A stretch of DNA of 64,000 nucleotides from Bruticola sp004554425. GTDB lineage: Bacteria; Vulcanimicrobiota; Xenobia; Xenobiales; Xenobiaceae. A model generated the notes under the pieces. The model ran no database searches and was not told the DNA's origin. It saw only the letters and a program-made list of their open reading frames with translations. The stretch spans positions 8,504-72,503 of the forward strand of contig CATXCY010000010.1 in assembly GCA_958366945.1 (NCBI GenBank). Direction: 5' to 3'. Below, piece by piece: positions 45,947 through 56,240 of this stretch (positions are counted from its first letter, which is position 1; each line of letters opens with the position of its first letter). The position numbers and the translations under genes are program-made.

Positions 45947-46316
45947 AGAAACCACCTAAAAAAACAAAGTATCAGGGCTTCAGAATAAGGTTGCGCCATG
46001 TCGGTTGTAGCATGTACCTCAATAGGAGCCTTTTCTTTAAACCACCTACTTCCATTCCTCAGCCAAGGCGGGGGTGGTTCTTCTTGAATATAAGTCTAAC
46101 CTGCTATTTTTCGGGGATTTTGCCGCATCTTAGACTGTAAAAAAATATTATAAAATTTTAACATCGCGCCATAATTTAAAAATAAAAAAATATTTTTTGG
46201 GCTTGGTCTCAATAAGTAAAATATTATCTCATATACAGTGTATGCTTTGGCTGAATAAAGCGATATGTCTCATTTCTGCCCCTGCTAGATGCTATATGTG
46301 GAACCTAATATATACA

Positions 46317-46341
46317 ATATAGTGTTAAAAAATCACTATAT
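46317..46341. promoter_or_regulatory. AT-rich inverted repeat upstream of the dcw cluster
   Basis: ATATAGTG (46317-46324) and CACTATAT (46334-46341), nine bases apart. Sits in a 860-base gene-free region between the flavoprotein (-) and rsmH (+). Could be an operator; no binding protein is implied. Confidence 0.35.
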
Positions 46342-46400
46342 ATAGTATAAAAAGCAGGAAAAATGTGCTCAGAAGTCGCATGTTTACTTTCTGGTTTGAA

Positions 46401-46429
46401 TTGACGAAATCAGCTGTGATAGTTAGTAT
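46401..46429 (+). promoter_or_regulatory. Sigma-70 type promoter for the dcw cluster
   Basis: TTGACG (46401-46406), 17 bases, TAGTAT (46424-46429). Five of six and four of six consensus positions. It predicts a leader of about 375 bases before rsmH, containing a stem AAAGATC/GATCTTT (46554-46560 and 46571-46577). Confidence 0.45.
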
Positions 46430-46587
46430 CAGAGAAGATGCGGAGTAGGGTGCGGTACTTATTAGGACGGTTGAAGCTGTGTGCGGGGGCCTCCATAGGT
46501 TGAGAAAATATGGCAGTTCTGGTAGCGCCGAAGCAGACAATGCTCATATAAATAAAGATCCGGAGGCGGAGATCTTTGAAGAGTATG

Positions 46588-46785
46588 GCTGGTAACAATA
46601 CAAAGGGAGTTATGTATCCTCTAAGAGCTCAGCTTAGCCTAAACGATTGGCAGCGAGTAAGTACAGATAAGGCTTTGGCAGAGTTTTCTGGTATAGCTAG
46701 ATATACAACTATAAAATTTGCTTTAAAATCCGCTTCTTCTTTTTCGTCTGTAAAAAATATTAACAGTAAGTTGAAAAAAATATAA
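46588..46785 (+). CDS. Possible small protein in the dcw leader
   Basis: A 65-codon frame, rich in Ser, Lys and Ala, ending 26 bases before rsmH. It is in the place where mraZ usually sits but does not resemble MraZ. The ribosome site is weak. Could be a real small gene or chance. Confidence 0.25.
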   Translation, partial: AGNNTKGVMYPLRAQLSLNDWQRVSTDKALAEFSGIARYTTIKFALKSASSFSSVKNINSKLKKI

Positions 46786-46811
46786 GGGTTTTGCTTTCGG
46801 CATAAAATCAA

Positions 46812-47801
46812 ATGAGCGAATATCATGTTCCCGTTCTTCTACATGAAGTTCTGGATTTTCTGAAAATTGAGCGCGGCGGTATATATTTGGATGCGACTTT
46901 AGGAGGCGGCGGCCATACTTTGGCTATCTTACAAAAGTTGCGCGAGTGCGGTGGCGGTAGTTTATTTTCTATAGATCAAGATCCTGAGGCTATAGCCGAA
47001 GCTACGAAAGCTATAGATGCTAGTGGAGTTTTGCAAGGAGAAGCTGGCAAGAGAGTTTCTTTCAAGATTTTGCGTGGCAATTTCTCTAACATGAAGGAAC
47101 TACTTGCCCAGGATGGAATTTTTAGAGTTAACGGTATTCTTATGGATTTGGGGGTATCTTCTCACCAACTCGATGCACCTTGGCGTGGCTTTTCCTTTAG
47201 ATACGACGGAAACTTAGATATGAGGATGTCTGATTCTGAAGAAGTGGCCAGTGCTGCCGATTTGGTCAATAGTGCGTCCTACGAAGACTTATATCGAATA
47301 ATAAGCGATTATGGAGAAGAACGCTTCGCCGGGAGGATAGCTCGAGCTATCGTTGCTGAGCGAGAATTAAAGCCTATAGCTACTACCTTCGAGTTAGCCA
47401 ACCTTATCTCTCATGTTGTCCCCGCTCCCAGAGCTTCCTCACACGGTAAAGGCAAAGCTATACATCCGGCCACTCGAACTTTTCAAGCTTTGCGCATTGC
47501 GGTAAATGACGAACTGACTGTTTTAGAAGAAGGCGTACATGCTGCTATCGGGCTGCTTGATGCGGGTGGGCGTATCGCTGTGATCAGCTATCACTCTTTA
47601 GAAGATCGTATTATCAAGACGGCTATAAAACAATGCTTGGGACACTGCACCTGTCCCCCTCTGGCTCCTATTTGTACTTGTGGAGCTAAGGCTACTCTCA
47701 AAGAAATCACAAAGCGCCCAGTGGCTCCAAGCGATGAAGAATTAAAATTAAATCCGCGCTCTCGTTCGGCTAAGTTGCGTGTAGCCGAGCGTTTGCAATG
47801 A
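46812..47801 (+). CDS. rsmH: 16S rRNA m4C1402 methyltransferase RsmH (MraW)
   Basis: 329 residues. N-terminal H-PVLLHEVLDFL, SAM motif LDATLGGGGHT, and later GILMDLGVSSHQLD and ISYHSLEDRIIKT are all diagnostic. It starts with ATG at 46812 and only a weak ribosome site. The first gene of the division/cell wall cluster. A helical insertion seen in the family at 110-210 is present. Confidence 0.95.
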   Translation: MSEYHVPVLLHEVLDFLKIERGGIYLDATLGGGGHTLAILQKLRECGGGSLFSIDQDPEAIAEATKAIDASGVLQGEAGKRVSFKILRGNFSNMKELLAQDGIFRVNGILMDLGVSSHQLDAPWRGFSFRYDGNLDMRMSDSEEVASAADLVNSASYEDLYRIISDYGEERFAGRIARAIVAERELKPIATTFELANLISHVVPAPRASSHGKGKAIHPATRTFQALRIAVNDELTVLEEGVHAAIGLLDAGGRIAVISYHSLEDRIIKTAIKQCLGHCTCPPLAPICTCGAKATLKEITKRPVAPSDEELKLNPRSRSAKLRVAERLQ

Positions 47802-47886
47802 AAGGTTGTCTCTACCTTTAGAGGTTGCCTTTTAGGTAAAAAAATTAGTTATTTTACGCAAGTTTTTCTGTGGTGGAGGAAAACAA

Positions 47887-48363
47887 ATGTCTCAGTTTAG
47901 TGTGCGTCCTGCTATCAGTGTAGGCAGGTTGCCTGAATGGACTAGACAAATTCGGAGGCGGGCAGTGCGTTCAACGGAGGGCTTGAGCACTATTTCGGCT
48001 CAGGCTAAGGCTGAAATTCCTAAGCTAGCTACCGTTCCTAAAGTATGGTGCTTTTGTGTTGCGGCCGTATTGCTATCGTTTTTATTCTTGGTTACTTTGC
48101 AATATGCCGGCATAGTGGAAGTGCAATACGAACTGAATAGAGCTCAGTGTAAGCTGTCCAGCCTAGAGAAACAAAAGGTTGAGGCCGACTTGCAAGTCGA
48201 ACAGTTGTCTTCTTTGAAGAGAATCTCTGAGCAAGCTCTCAAATTAGGTATGGAATACCCCTCCGCCGACGGTGTGCAAGTAGTGCGCGTATCTGTTGCT
48301 GATAATGGCAAAGTAAACGTCGCTTACGTGCCTTCGACGAACTCTGCTGATTATAAGCCATAA
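47887..48363 (+). CDS. ftsL: FtsL-like septum protein
   Basis: 158 residues. Basic cytoplasmic N-terminus to about residue 52, one transmembrane helix (about 57-78: VAAVLLSFLFLVTLQYAG), then a leucine-zipper coiled coil and a short C-terminal tail. This topology and its place between rsmH and ftsI mark FtsL, which anchors the FtsQLB complex. GGAGGAAA before the ATG. Divergent in sequence, as usual for FtsL. Confidence 0.75.
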   Translation: MSQFSVRPAISVGRLPEWTRQIRRRAVRSTEGLSTISAQAKAEIPKLATVPKVWCFCVAAVLLSFLFLVTLQYAGIVEVQYELNRAQCKLSSLEKQKVEADLQVEQLSSLKRISEQALKLGMEYPSADGVQVVRVSVADNGKVNVAYVPSTNSADYKP

Positions 48364-48445
48364 GCAAAGCGTAAAGCCTACGTTATTCTTTTGAAGCATA
48401 TATAAAGTGTTTTCAGGTGGCGCTGCTTTAGAATTTAAGATTGAG

Positions 48446-48477
48446 ATCTGCGCAGGTTTCTGCGCGGATATTTTTTT
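48446..48477 (+). terminator. Rho-independent terminator between ftsL and ftsI
   Basis: ATCTGCGCAG (48446-48455), loop, CTGCGCGGAT (48460-48469), then ATTTTTTT. A strong hairpin with T tract inside the cluster. Confidence 0.85.
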
Positions 48478-48631
48478 GTGGTATCCAAGGTTGAGGCAAA
48501 GAGCTTAAGGCAGTCGTTTGAACATAAAATTTTAGATTTATACCTCGTTCATCGGTAAAGTGTTATCTAAGTTCAAGGTGGTCTGGTTCTATCCATTCGA
48601 ACCTTTGTTAATGGGCAAAAAAGTTTAAAGT

Positions 48632-50509
48632 ATGGACAAACTCTGGAAAGAAACCTTTAAACAAAGAGCTATATTGGTTTTTGTACTGCTGCTGGTGTTT
48701 CTGGGCATAGTTATGCTCAGGCAACTCTGGCTTCAGTGTTTTAATGACAGCTTTTATAAATATGAAGCGCGAAAGAAGCAAAGCTATCTAAAACAAGTTG
48801 TGGGGGTCAAGCGTGGTCTTAGAGGTGATATTCTTGACCGCAATCATCAGGCCTTAGCTACCAGCAGTGATCGTCGCTCTATCAATAGCCATCCCTATCA
48901 AATAAAAGATCCTGCCTTAGTTAGTACTTGGCTGGCTCCTATTTTGAAAATGGACCAGGGGAAGCTCTATTCCATTTTAAGTAGCGATGAAACTTTTGTT
49001 AATTTGAAGTACAAAGCGCCTGACGAGATGTGCGATGCTGTAAAAAAACTTTACAGAGAGAAGCAACCTGAAGACGATCCTGACGATGAGACCAAAAATC
49101 CTTTATATGGTATCGAAGTTGTCAGAGAAAATTCTGGCCATCGTTTTTATCCCAAAGGGCGTTTAGCTTCACATATTTTAGGTATTGTCAATCGTGACGA
49201 AGAAGGAGTAGAAGGAACAGAGCTTCTCTTCGATCGTGAGCTTGCTCCTCAAACTTATAATTTAGATGAAGAGATGGACGTTGCCGGCAATACTATTCCC
49301 GGAGCTCCTTCAGCTGCAGCAAAAAAGAACAAAGAATTTGATGAAGCCTCTCTCAATGGCAGTAGTATCGTTCTTACCATAGACGAGCGTATTCAGTTTA
49401 TAGTTGAAGAAGAACTGAGAAAAACAGTAGCGCAGTTTAATGCTTTTGGCGGATCTATAGTAGTTCTTGATGCAAAAAACGCCGATATTTTGGCTATGGC
49501 TACTTATCCTGACTTTGATCCGGCCACCTATTATAAGTTCCCCCAAGAGCGCTGGCGCAATAGGGCCGTTTGCGATGTTTATGAGCCTGGATCTATTTTC
49601 AAAGTTTTATCTGCTGGTGTGGCTATTAACAATGGCTACAGAGCCAGTTCCCAGTTCTATTGTCCTGGCCGTCTCTATATAGAGGGCGATGTCGTCAACA
49701 ATGCCGATGATGGACTTTATTCTAAAGGATACGAGACCATTGCCGATATTGTAGCTTACTCTTTTAACACCGGAACGGCGTCTTTCGCTTTAGAGTTGGG
49801 CAAGAAAAAAATGGGCGAAGGTCTGGATAAATTTGGCATTGGCCACGTTACTGGTACAGAGGTTTTGGGCGAATCTTGCGGTCTTTTCGATAACTGGGAA
49901 GACTGGGGACGCTTTAGATTGGCCAATATTTCCTTTGGACAGGGAGTAGCCATTACACCTTTGCAATTGGCTTCTGCTGTACAAGCTATTGCTAATGACG
50001 GTGTGCGTATGAAACCCCATCTAGTAAAAGAAATTCTTACTCCGGATGGCAAAGTTGTACACGAGTACATACGCAAAGAAGCCGATGAAGACAGGAATGG
50101 AGCTTACAAGGAAGTTATTCATTCGCTTAAGCCGGAAGTTTTGAGCAAGCCCATGACTAAGAGTGGGGCCCGGGAAATGCGTGAAGTTATGGCTGGAGTA
50201 ATTAGCCATGGTACCGGTTCCAGGGCTAGAGTGCCCGGCTATAAAGTTGGAGGCAAAACTGGTACTGCTCAGGTTGCTGGTGAGCACGGCTATATGGAAG
50301 GACAATATATAGCTGGTTTTGTGGGCATAGCTCCTATAGACAATCCTGAAGTGGTAGTTGTTGTGAAGATTGAAAGGCCCGGGCCTATATATTACGGTGG
50401 TTTGGTGGCTGCTCCGGTTTTCAATAAAGTTTGCACCAAGATTTTGCCTGTGTTGGGAGTACCTCCAACTCCGGGCTATAAACAACTGAATCCGGAAACG
50501 GGTTTATAA
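48632..50509 (+). CDS. ftsI: Division transpeptidase FtsI (PBP3/PBP2B type)
   Basis: 625 residues. Short cytoplasmic tail, a transmembrane helix about 13-35, a dimerisation domain with RGDILDRNHQALA, then the transpeptidase domain: SxxK as GSIFK near 330, SxN as SFN near 378, and KTGTAQ near 545. No PASTA domain. Inserts around residues 105-150 contain acidic residues. It makes septal peptide cross-links. The 270 bases before it contain a strong terminator, so it must have its own promoter. Confidence 0.95.
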   Translation: MDKLWKETFKQRAILVFVLLLVFLGIVMLRQLWLQCFNDSFYKYEARKKQSYLKQVVGVKRGLRGDILDRNHQALATSSDRRSINSHPYQIKDPALVSTWLAPILKMDQGKLYSILSSDETFVNLKYKAPDEMCDAVKKLYREKQPEDDPDDETKNPLYGIEVVRENSGHRFYPKGRLASHILGIVNRDEEGVEGTELLFDRELAPQTYNLDEEMDVAGNTIPGAPSAAAKKNKEFDEASLNGSSIVLTIDERIQFIVEEELRKTVAQFNAFGGSIVVLDAKNADILAMATYPDFDPATYYKFPQERWRNRAVCDVYEPGSIFKVLSAGVAINNGYRASSQFYCPGRLYIEGDVVNNADDGLYSKGYETIADIVAYSFNTGTASFALELGKKKMGEGLDKFGIGHVTGTEVLGESCGLFDNWEDWGRFRLANISFGQGVAITPLQLASAVQAIANDGVRMKPHLVKEILTPDGKVVHEYIRKEADEDRNGAYKEVIHSLKPEVLSKPMTKSGAREMREVMAGVISHGTGSRARVPGYKVGGKTGTAQVAGEHGYMEGQYIAGFVGIAPIDNPEVVVVVKIERPGPIYYGGLVAAPVFNKVCTKILPVLGVPPTPGYKQLNPETGL

Positions 50510-50549
50510 AAGGTACGTTGAGTAAAGTGAGGAGAACTCGAAAAAAGTT

Positions 50550-52151
50550 ATGGCAAGCATAGCTGAGTTAAGTCAACTGCTGAAACATGCTGAAATTATA
50601 GGCGATCCTTGTGTGGAAGTTAGCGGCTTGAGTTGCGATTCCCGACAAGTAAAGCCAGGAGATCTTTTTGTTTGCGTTACTGGCTTCCAAAGTGATGGCC
50701 ATGCTTTCGCCGCTGACGCTGTGGCCAAAGGGGCTAAAGCTTTGGTTGTAGAGCATATCCCTGAAAGCGTAGCCAATTCTGGGATCACATTCATAAAGAC
50801 GAATAAGGCTCGTCGGGCTCTGGCCATCTTGGCGGCTCACTTTTTTGGCAATCCGGCTCAAAAATTGCTTAATATCGGTATTACCGGCACGAACGGCAAA
50901 ACTACTACTTCCTACTTGGTAGAAGCTGTGCTGAAAGCTGCTGGTTACGATCCAGGCATGTTAGGTACCATTGAAGCTCATGTGGCCGGAGAAGTGCAAA
51001 AACTTTCCAATACTACTCCTGGTTCTTTCGACTTACATAAAATGTTTGCTCAAATGGTAGAAGCCGGGCAAGACAGTGTCGTTATGGAAGTATCTTCTCA
51101 CGCCATAGCTTTGGATCGCGTCTATGGTATACCTTATGACATTGCTGTCTTTACCAACTTAACTCAGGATCACTTAGATTTCCATGGTACTATGGAAAAC
51201 TATTTCCAAGCCAAGGCGAAACTCTTCACTCGTCTGGGCGTTTATGGCGAAAGAGCTGTGGGGCCTTTTGCCGTGATTAATTTGGATGATCCTTACAGTG
51301 AACGTCTTATCGGCCTTATCAAAGATAGAGTTCCAGTTATCACTTACGGAACTAGCCACAAAGCCGATGTACGTGCTTTCAATGTGGTTGCTGGCCCCAG
51401 CGGCTTGAGCTTTACGCTTGAGACTAGAGTTGGTGAGCGTGACGTTAACTTGCAACTATCCGGTTTATTCAATTTGCACAATGCCTTGGCAGCTGTGGCT
51501 GTGGGCATGGCTTTGCGTATTGGCTTGGATTGTGTCGTTAAGGCGCTTGAATCAGTAGCTGCAGTTCCCGGACGCTTCCAATTGGTGCGTATGGGACAAA
51601 GTTTTACAGTTATTGTCGATTATGCCCACACTCCCGATGGCTTAGAGCATTTGCTTGATTCGGCTCGTCTAATTACGACTGGACGCCTTTGTTTGGTCTT
51701 CGGATGTGGAGGCGATCGTGATAAGGGAAAACGTCCTATTATGGGACGCTTGGCTGTAGAAAAAGCGGACAAAGTTTATATTACTACAGATAATCCGCGC
51801 AGCGAAGCTCCTGAGAGTATTGTCAAGCAAATCTTGTCTGGCATTTCTACCGCTAATATGGAGCACGTTGAAATTATTTACGATAGGGCTGAAGCTATAG
51901 AAAAAGCGATAAGCAATGCCAAGCCTGGTGACACTGTCGTTATTGCTGGCAAAGGGCATGAGACTTATCAAAAATTCGGTGATCACACTACCCATTTCGA
52001 TGATGTTGAGCAGGCGAAGAAGGCTTTAAGCAAATCTGCTCTTCAGTCTGGAGCTTTAGATACTTTGGCTGCTAGCCGTATCCGCATGCACACTGCCTGG
52101 AATCGTCGAGCTTTGGATCATAGTCGTTACGTTATCGGCAGCGCTCTTTAA
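50550..52151 (+). CDS. murE: UDP-MurNAc-tripeptide synthetase MurE
   Basis: 533 residues. ATP-binding ITGTNGKTTT near 110, a SNTTPGS region, VMEVSSHA, and the substrate-specific motif DNPRSE near 413. The R in DNPR is the known hallmark for adding meso-diaminopimelate, so this organism makes a DAP wall. AGGAG precedes the ATG. 41 bases after ftsI. Confidence 0.96.
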   Translation: MASIAELSQLLKHAEIIGDPCVEVSGLSCDSRQVKPGDLFVCVTGFQSDGHAFAADAVAKGAKALVVEHIPESVANSGITFIKTNKARRALAILAAHFFGNPAQKLLNIGITGTNGKTTTSYLVEAVLKAAGYDPGMLGTIEAHVAGEVQKLSNTTPGSFDLHKMFAQMVEAGQDSVVMEVSSHAIALDRVYGIPYDIAVFTNLTQDHLDFHGTMENYFQAKAKLFTRLGVYGERAVGPFAVINLDDPYSERLIGLIKDRVPVITYGTSHKADVRAFNVVAGPSGLSFTLETRVGERDVNLQLSGLFNLHNALAAVAVGMALRIGLDCVVKALESVAAVPGRFQLVRMGQSFTVIVDYAHTPDGLEHLLDSARLITTGRLCLVFGCGGDRDKGKRPIMGRLAVEKADKVYITTDNPRSEAPESIVKQILSGISTANMEHVEIIYDRAEAIEKAISNAKPGDTVVIAGKGHETYQKFGDHTTHFDDVEQAKKALSKSALQSGALDTLAASRIRMHTAWNRRALDHSRYVIGSAL

Positions 52152-52260
52152 TTTTACCTATTTTCGGCAGTCCTCTCACCTTGAATTGCTTTTGTATTCT
52201 TGATGAGGGGACTTTGTTGTACAGTTATCTTTTTAGAAACGGAACTTATCAATCTGAATT

Positions 52261-53751
52261 ATGGACAAAATTTGGCAAGCTGATGCTGTGGCTCGGGTAC
52301 TCAACACCGAATTTCCCAAAAATATAGCCAACGATTATTGTTTTACTGGAATTTTTACCGACAGCAGACATCCTGTGGCGGGAGGGTTGTTTGTTCCTTT
52401 GTGCGGAGAGCGTTTCAATGCTCACAAATTTGTGCAATCTGCTTTGCAAGGAGGCGCGGCCGCGTCTCTTTGGTCGAGGCGTGAAGCTGGAGAAATTGAA
52501 GTACCTGAAGCCTATCGAGATCGCCTAATTTACGTAGACTCTGGTTTGCAAGCTTATCTGTTGCTTAGTGGCTACTATATGCACTTCTGTGGAGTTAAAG
52601 TTTTAGGTATAACTGGTTCTGTAGGCAAAACTACTACTAAAGATTTCGCTAAGGCCATTTTGGGGCAAAAATATTGTGTGGGAGCTACGCTCGCCAATCA
52701 CAACAATGAGGTAGGTTTTGCCGAAACTTTGCTTTCTTTAAGCCGAGAGAGCGAATGGGCTGTTGTAGAAATGGGCATGAGAGCTCGCGGAGAGATAGAG
52801 CGTTTGGCTAAAATTGCCCAGCCCCAAGTCAGTATTATTACTACCATCGGTGAATCTCATTTAGAACGTTTGGGTACTCGTCGGGAAATTGCCTTAGCTA
52901 AAGCCGAGTTATTGGACTATAGCTCTAAAGATGGTGTGGCTATTTTGCCTGCCGATTCCGATTTTTATGAACTTTTGTGCGAACATGCTCTAGGAAAGCG
53001 TGTTTCTTTTGCTGTTAGCAGCGCTGAGGCCGATTGGCATTTGTTGGCAACTGAAGAAAAAATTCTTTTGGGAGAACACTCTAAAGATTCTGCTATGCGG
53101 CGCTTAATCTGTGGGCAAATGGTGCGTTTTGTCTGCCCTGAAGGGGAAAAAGAACTTTTCTTACCTGCGCCGGGACGCCATAATTGTGTCAATATGTTGG
53201 CTGCTTTGGCTGCTGGCTATGAAGTGGGTATTTCGGTAGAGGAGGCGGCTCAAGGATTAGCTTCTTGCAAACTTACTGGCAAGCGTTTGGAAATGGAAAT
53301 AGCTCCAGATGGCACAGTTTTAATTGACGATTCTTATAATGCTGCTCCCAGTTCTGTGAAAGCTGCTTTGGAGCTATTAGCCAAATTGCCGGAGCTATCG
53401 GTAGATAAAGGCCAGATCGCTAATTGCCAAACTAAGAAAAGACAGCGCATAGCCATTTTGGGAGATATGCTTGAATTGGGTGGCAATGAGCGACAAATGC
53501 ACGAGGAATTAGGAACTGTCTGTGCCGATTGCTGTGTGGATCTTTTAATAGGTGTGGGCGAATTGAGCCGTTATACGGTACGCAATGCTCAAGAGCATGG
53601 CTTGAAGACCGTTTGGGCCGCCGATTTTGAGCAAGCGTTGGAAAAGCTAAATGCTCTGCGTCAGCCTGGCGATTATCTGTTAGTAAAAGCCTCTCATTCG
53701 ATCAATCTTTCCGCTTTAGCTCAAAAGATTAGAGCAAATTATGTTGTATAA
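52261..53751 (+). CDS. murF: UDP-MurNAc-pentapeptide synthetase MurF
   Basis: 496 residues. GITGSVGKTTTKDF near 118, LANHNNEVGFAETLL (a His where Leu is usual), VVEMGMRARGEI, and DDSYNAAPSSVKAAL. Adds D-Ala-D-Ala to the tripeptide. 109 bases separate it from murE, holding a weak hairpin with no T run. The start ATG at 52261 has no good ribosome site. Confidence 0.93.
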   Translation: MDKIWQADAVARVLNTEFPKNIANDYCFTGIFTDSRHPVAGGLFVPLCGERFNAHKFVQSALQGGAAASLWSRREAGEIEVPEAYRDRLIYVDSGLQAYLLLSGYYMHFCGVKVLGITGSVGKTTTKDFAKAILGQKYCVGATLANHNNEVGFAETLLSLSRESEWAVVEMGMRARGEIERLAKIAQPQVSIITTIGESHLERLGTRREIALAKAELLDYSSKDGVAILPADSDFYELLCEHALGKRVSFAVSSAEADWHLLATEEKILLGEHSKDSAMRRLICGQMVRFVCPEGEKELFLPAPGRHNCVNMLAALAAGYEVGISVEEAAQGLASCKLTGKRLEMEIAPDGTVLIDDSYNAAPSSVKAALELLAKLPELSVDKGQIANCQTKKRQRIAILGDMLELGGNERQMHEELGTVCADCCVDLLIGVGELSRYTVRNAQEHGLKTVWAADFEQALEKLNALRQPGDYLLVKASHSINLSALAQKIRANYVV

Positions 53752-53794
53752 TGGGCGATATTTTTGATTATAAAATTAAAGAAAGAGGCGCTTT

Positions 53795-54769
53795 ATGTGT
53801 AGTTTGCCTTGGCTGCATTCTGTTGGATTGGCTATTCTGACTGGTTTGGGATTAGCTTTGGTAAGTATGCCCATCTTTTTGCGATGGGCTAAAGGTCATG
53901 GTTGGGGACAGGAGGTTCGAGAAGAAGGGCCTAAAGCTCACCTTTCCAAGGCTGGCACTCCTACTATGGGAGGAATTGTACTGATTTTAGCTGGCTTAAT
54001 CGCCAGTTTTTGGGCTCCCAATAGCCTAGACTTGTGGATATTCCGCTTTACAGTAGTAGTTTGTGCTGGTGTGGGCATGGTCGACGACTTAAGCAAACTT
54101 ATGAAACATCGCAGCTTAGGCCTAAAAGCGCGTCATAAGATGGCTGTGCTATTGGTACTGGGTCTGATCCTTTTCGCTTATTTGGCTCTTACTCGCCAAA
54201 ATTTTGGTGTAAATATTCCATTAGTTGGCTTTGTTGGCAGCACTTGGGTTGTGCTGGCCGTTACCCTTTTACTCACTAGCGGTACCGTCAATGCTGTAAA
54301 TTTAACTGACGGCTTAGACGGCTTGGCTGGAGGTACATGCACGGCCGCTTTGTTGGCGTACTCAGCTATCGCCGCTCACACTGGTCATACCGAGTTGTGC
54401 ATTGCTTCTGCGGCCATGGCTGGAGCTTGTGTAGGTTTCCTTTGGTATAATGTTTTCCCGGCTAGAGTTTTTATGGGAGATACCGGATCTCTGGCTTTGG
54501 GAGGAGCTTTAGCATCCTTGGCCCTTTTGACCGGAACAGAATTTTTACTTGTTTTGGTGGGCGGAATTTTTGTTATAGAAGCCCTTTCCGTAATCATTCA
54601 AGTTTCTTACTTTAAGTTAACTAATGGTAAGCGCATCTTTAAGATGAGCCCTATTCACCATCACTTTGAACTGAGTGGTTTACATGAAGTTCAGGTAACG
54701 GCTCGCTTTACGATTATTTCCGTAATTTTAGCTTTGTTAGGCGTTCTTTATTGCTTGGGAGGTCTATAA
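53795..54769 (+). CDS. mraY: Phospho-MurNAc-pentapeptide transferase MraY
   Basis: 324 residues, about ten transmembrane segments. KAGTPTMGGIVLI, DGLDGLAGG, MGDTGSLALGG and MSPIHHHFEL are the known signatures, including the Asp residues that bind magnesium. Makes lipid I at the inner membrane. GAAAGAGG precedes the ATG. It ends in TAATG, so murD starts on the same A. Confidence 0.95.
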   Translation: MCSLPWLHSVGLAILTGLGLALVSMPIFLRWAKGHGWGQEVREEGPKAHLSKAGTPTMGGIVLILAGLIASFWAPNSLDLWIFRFTVVVCAGVGMVDDLSKLMKHRSLGLKARHKMAVLLVLGLILFAYLALTRQNFGVNIPLVGFVGSTWVVLAVTLLLTSGTVNAVNLTDGLDGLAGGTCTAALLAYSAIAAHTGHTELCIASAAMAGACVGFLWYNVFPARVFMGDTGSLALGGALASLALLTGTEFLLVLVGGIFVIEALSVIIQVSYFKLTNGKRIFKMSPIHHHFELSGLHEVQVTARFTIISVILALLGVLYCLGGL

Positions 54770-56205
54770 TGACTAATTCCAATATGATTCACGATTATAA
54801 AGGCAAAAATATTGCCGTCTTGGGGATGGGCAAAAGTGGCATAGCTTTAGCTGAAGTGCTCAGTCAGCGTGGTGCCCATGTTTTAGTTAGCGATACTAGA
54901 AGTGCTGAACAATTGGGGGCAGCTGTTGAAACATTAAGCAAGCTTCCTGTCGAGTATGAATGTGGCGGCCATTCTGAGCGTGTGTTAGCAAGTGATATTA
55001 TCGTCATCAGCCCTGGCGTCTCGATTCACAGTCCACTGATAGAGAAGGCGCTCTCAATGGGTGTTAAAGTGCTGGGTGAAGTGGAAATTGCTTGGAGTAT
55101 TTCTCCAGCTCCCTTTATTGCCGTAACTGGTACCAATGGTAAATCTACTACTGTTACTTTGATTGATCGTATGCTGGGAGAGCGCTCCGTATTGGCAGGC
55201 AATATCGGCAATCCGTTGGTAGCTGAAGTAGGTAAAGCTCGTCCTGATGGCTTCGTTACGGCGGAAATATCTAGCTTTCAATTAGAAAGTGTCGATCAAT
55301 TCCATCCTCATATCGGCGTACTTACCAATGTAACTCCCGATCATTTGGACCGTCACCCCAATTTAGAAGAATACTTCGCTGCTAAAGCTCGTCTTTTTGC
55401 TCGTATGGGCCCCAAAGATTTGGCTATTTTCAGCGATGATGATCCTGAGGCTAAACGCATGGCCAAACTTTTGCGTGAAGGTAAGTTGCCCTCTTGGTTA
55501 CCTACTTATCCCGCTCCCGAAGTTCCGGCTTGTCCTCAGATTATGACCTTTTCAGTCGATCATCCAGTAGCTAAAGGTACTTGGTATGAAAAAGGCTTAA
55601 TTTGGTATCGCAATGAATCTTGTGCCGAGCCGGTAGTTGAATGGAATGAAGATGAATATCCTGGCTTACCTGGACCTCACAATTTAGCCAATGCTTTGGC
55701 CGCCACTGCTGTAGCTCGTTTTCTTCATGTCGATCAAGAGACTATTCGCCGCGCTTTTGTGGCTCATAAGCCTTTGCACTATCGCATGGAAGAAGTGCGC
55801 AATTATAAAGGAGTTCGTTTTATTGACGACTCTAAAGCTACCAATACCAGCTCGGTAATAGCTGCTGTTGATGCTTTTAAGAGCGCCCCTCTAGTGTTGA
55901 TCGCTGGAGGTAAAGACAAAGGTTTCGATTTTTCTCCTTTAGGGAAAGCTATTATTGATTGCTGTGATTATCTGATTCTCATTGGAGAGGCTGCCGATAG
56001 GTTGGAAAAGTCTGTTTTGCAATTTGGAACTTTGCCTATTTCCCGCGCGGCTAGTTTAGAAGAGGCTGTCAATTTAGGTTGGGAAAAAGTGAAAGAAAGT
56101 GGCGGTACGGTACTTCTCTCTCCGGCTTGTTCCAGCTTCGATATGTTCCACAACGCTGAAGAGCGGGGCCAGCTTTTTGCCGAGTATGCACTTAAAATCC
56201 GCTAG
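54769..56205 (+). CDS. murD: UDP-MurNAc-L-alanine:D-glutamate ligase MurD
   Basis: 478 residues. The ATG at 54769 shares a base with the mraY stop, with GGGAGGT upstream. IAVLGMGKSGIALAEVL, VTGTNGKSTT, SSFQLES and NVTPDHLDRH are all typical. Adds D-Glu. The one-base overlap indicates translational coupling with mraY. Confidence 0.96.
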   Translation: MTNSNMIHDYKGKNIAVLGMGKSGIALAEVLSQRGAHVLVSDTRSAEQLGAAVETLSKLPVEYECGGHSERVLASDIIVISPGVSIHSPLIEKALSMGVKVLGEVEIAWSISPAPFIAVTGTNGKSTTVTLIDRMLGERSVLAGNIGNPLVAEVGKARPDGFVTAEISSFQLESVDQFHPHIGVLTNVTPDHLDRHPNLEEYFAAKARLFARMGPKDLAIFSDDDPEAKRMAKLLREGKLPSWLPTYPAPEVPACPQIMTFSVDHPVAKGTWYEKGLIWYRNESCAEPVVEWNEDEYPGLPGPHNLANALAATAVARFLHVDQETIRRAFVAHKPLHYRMEEVRNYKGVRFIDDSKATNTSSVIAAVDAFKSAPLVLIAGGKDKGFDFSPLGKAIIDCCDYLILIGEAADRLEKSVLQFGTLPISRAASLEEAVNLGWEKVKESGGTVLLSPACSSFDMFHNAEERGQLFAEYALKIR

Positions 56206-56240
56206 GATGCCCGATGAAAAAGGCCGGAGGTCGCATATAA

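Noticed and set aside
52152..52260. Terminator between murE and murF
   Set aside because: The stem has a mismatch, a long loop and no T tract.
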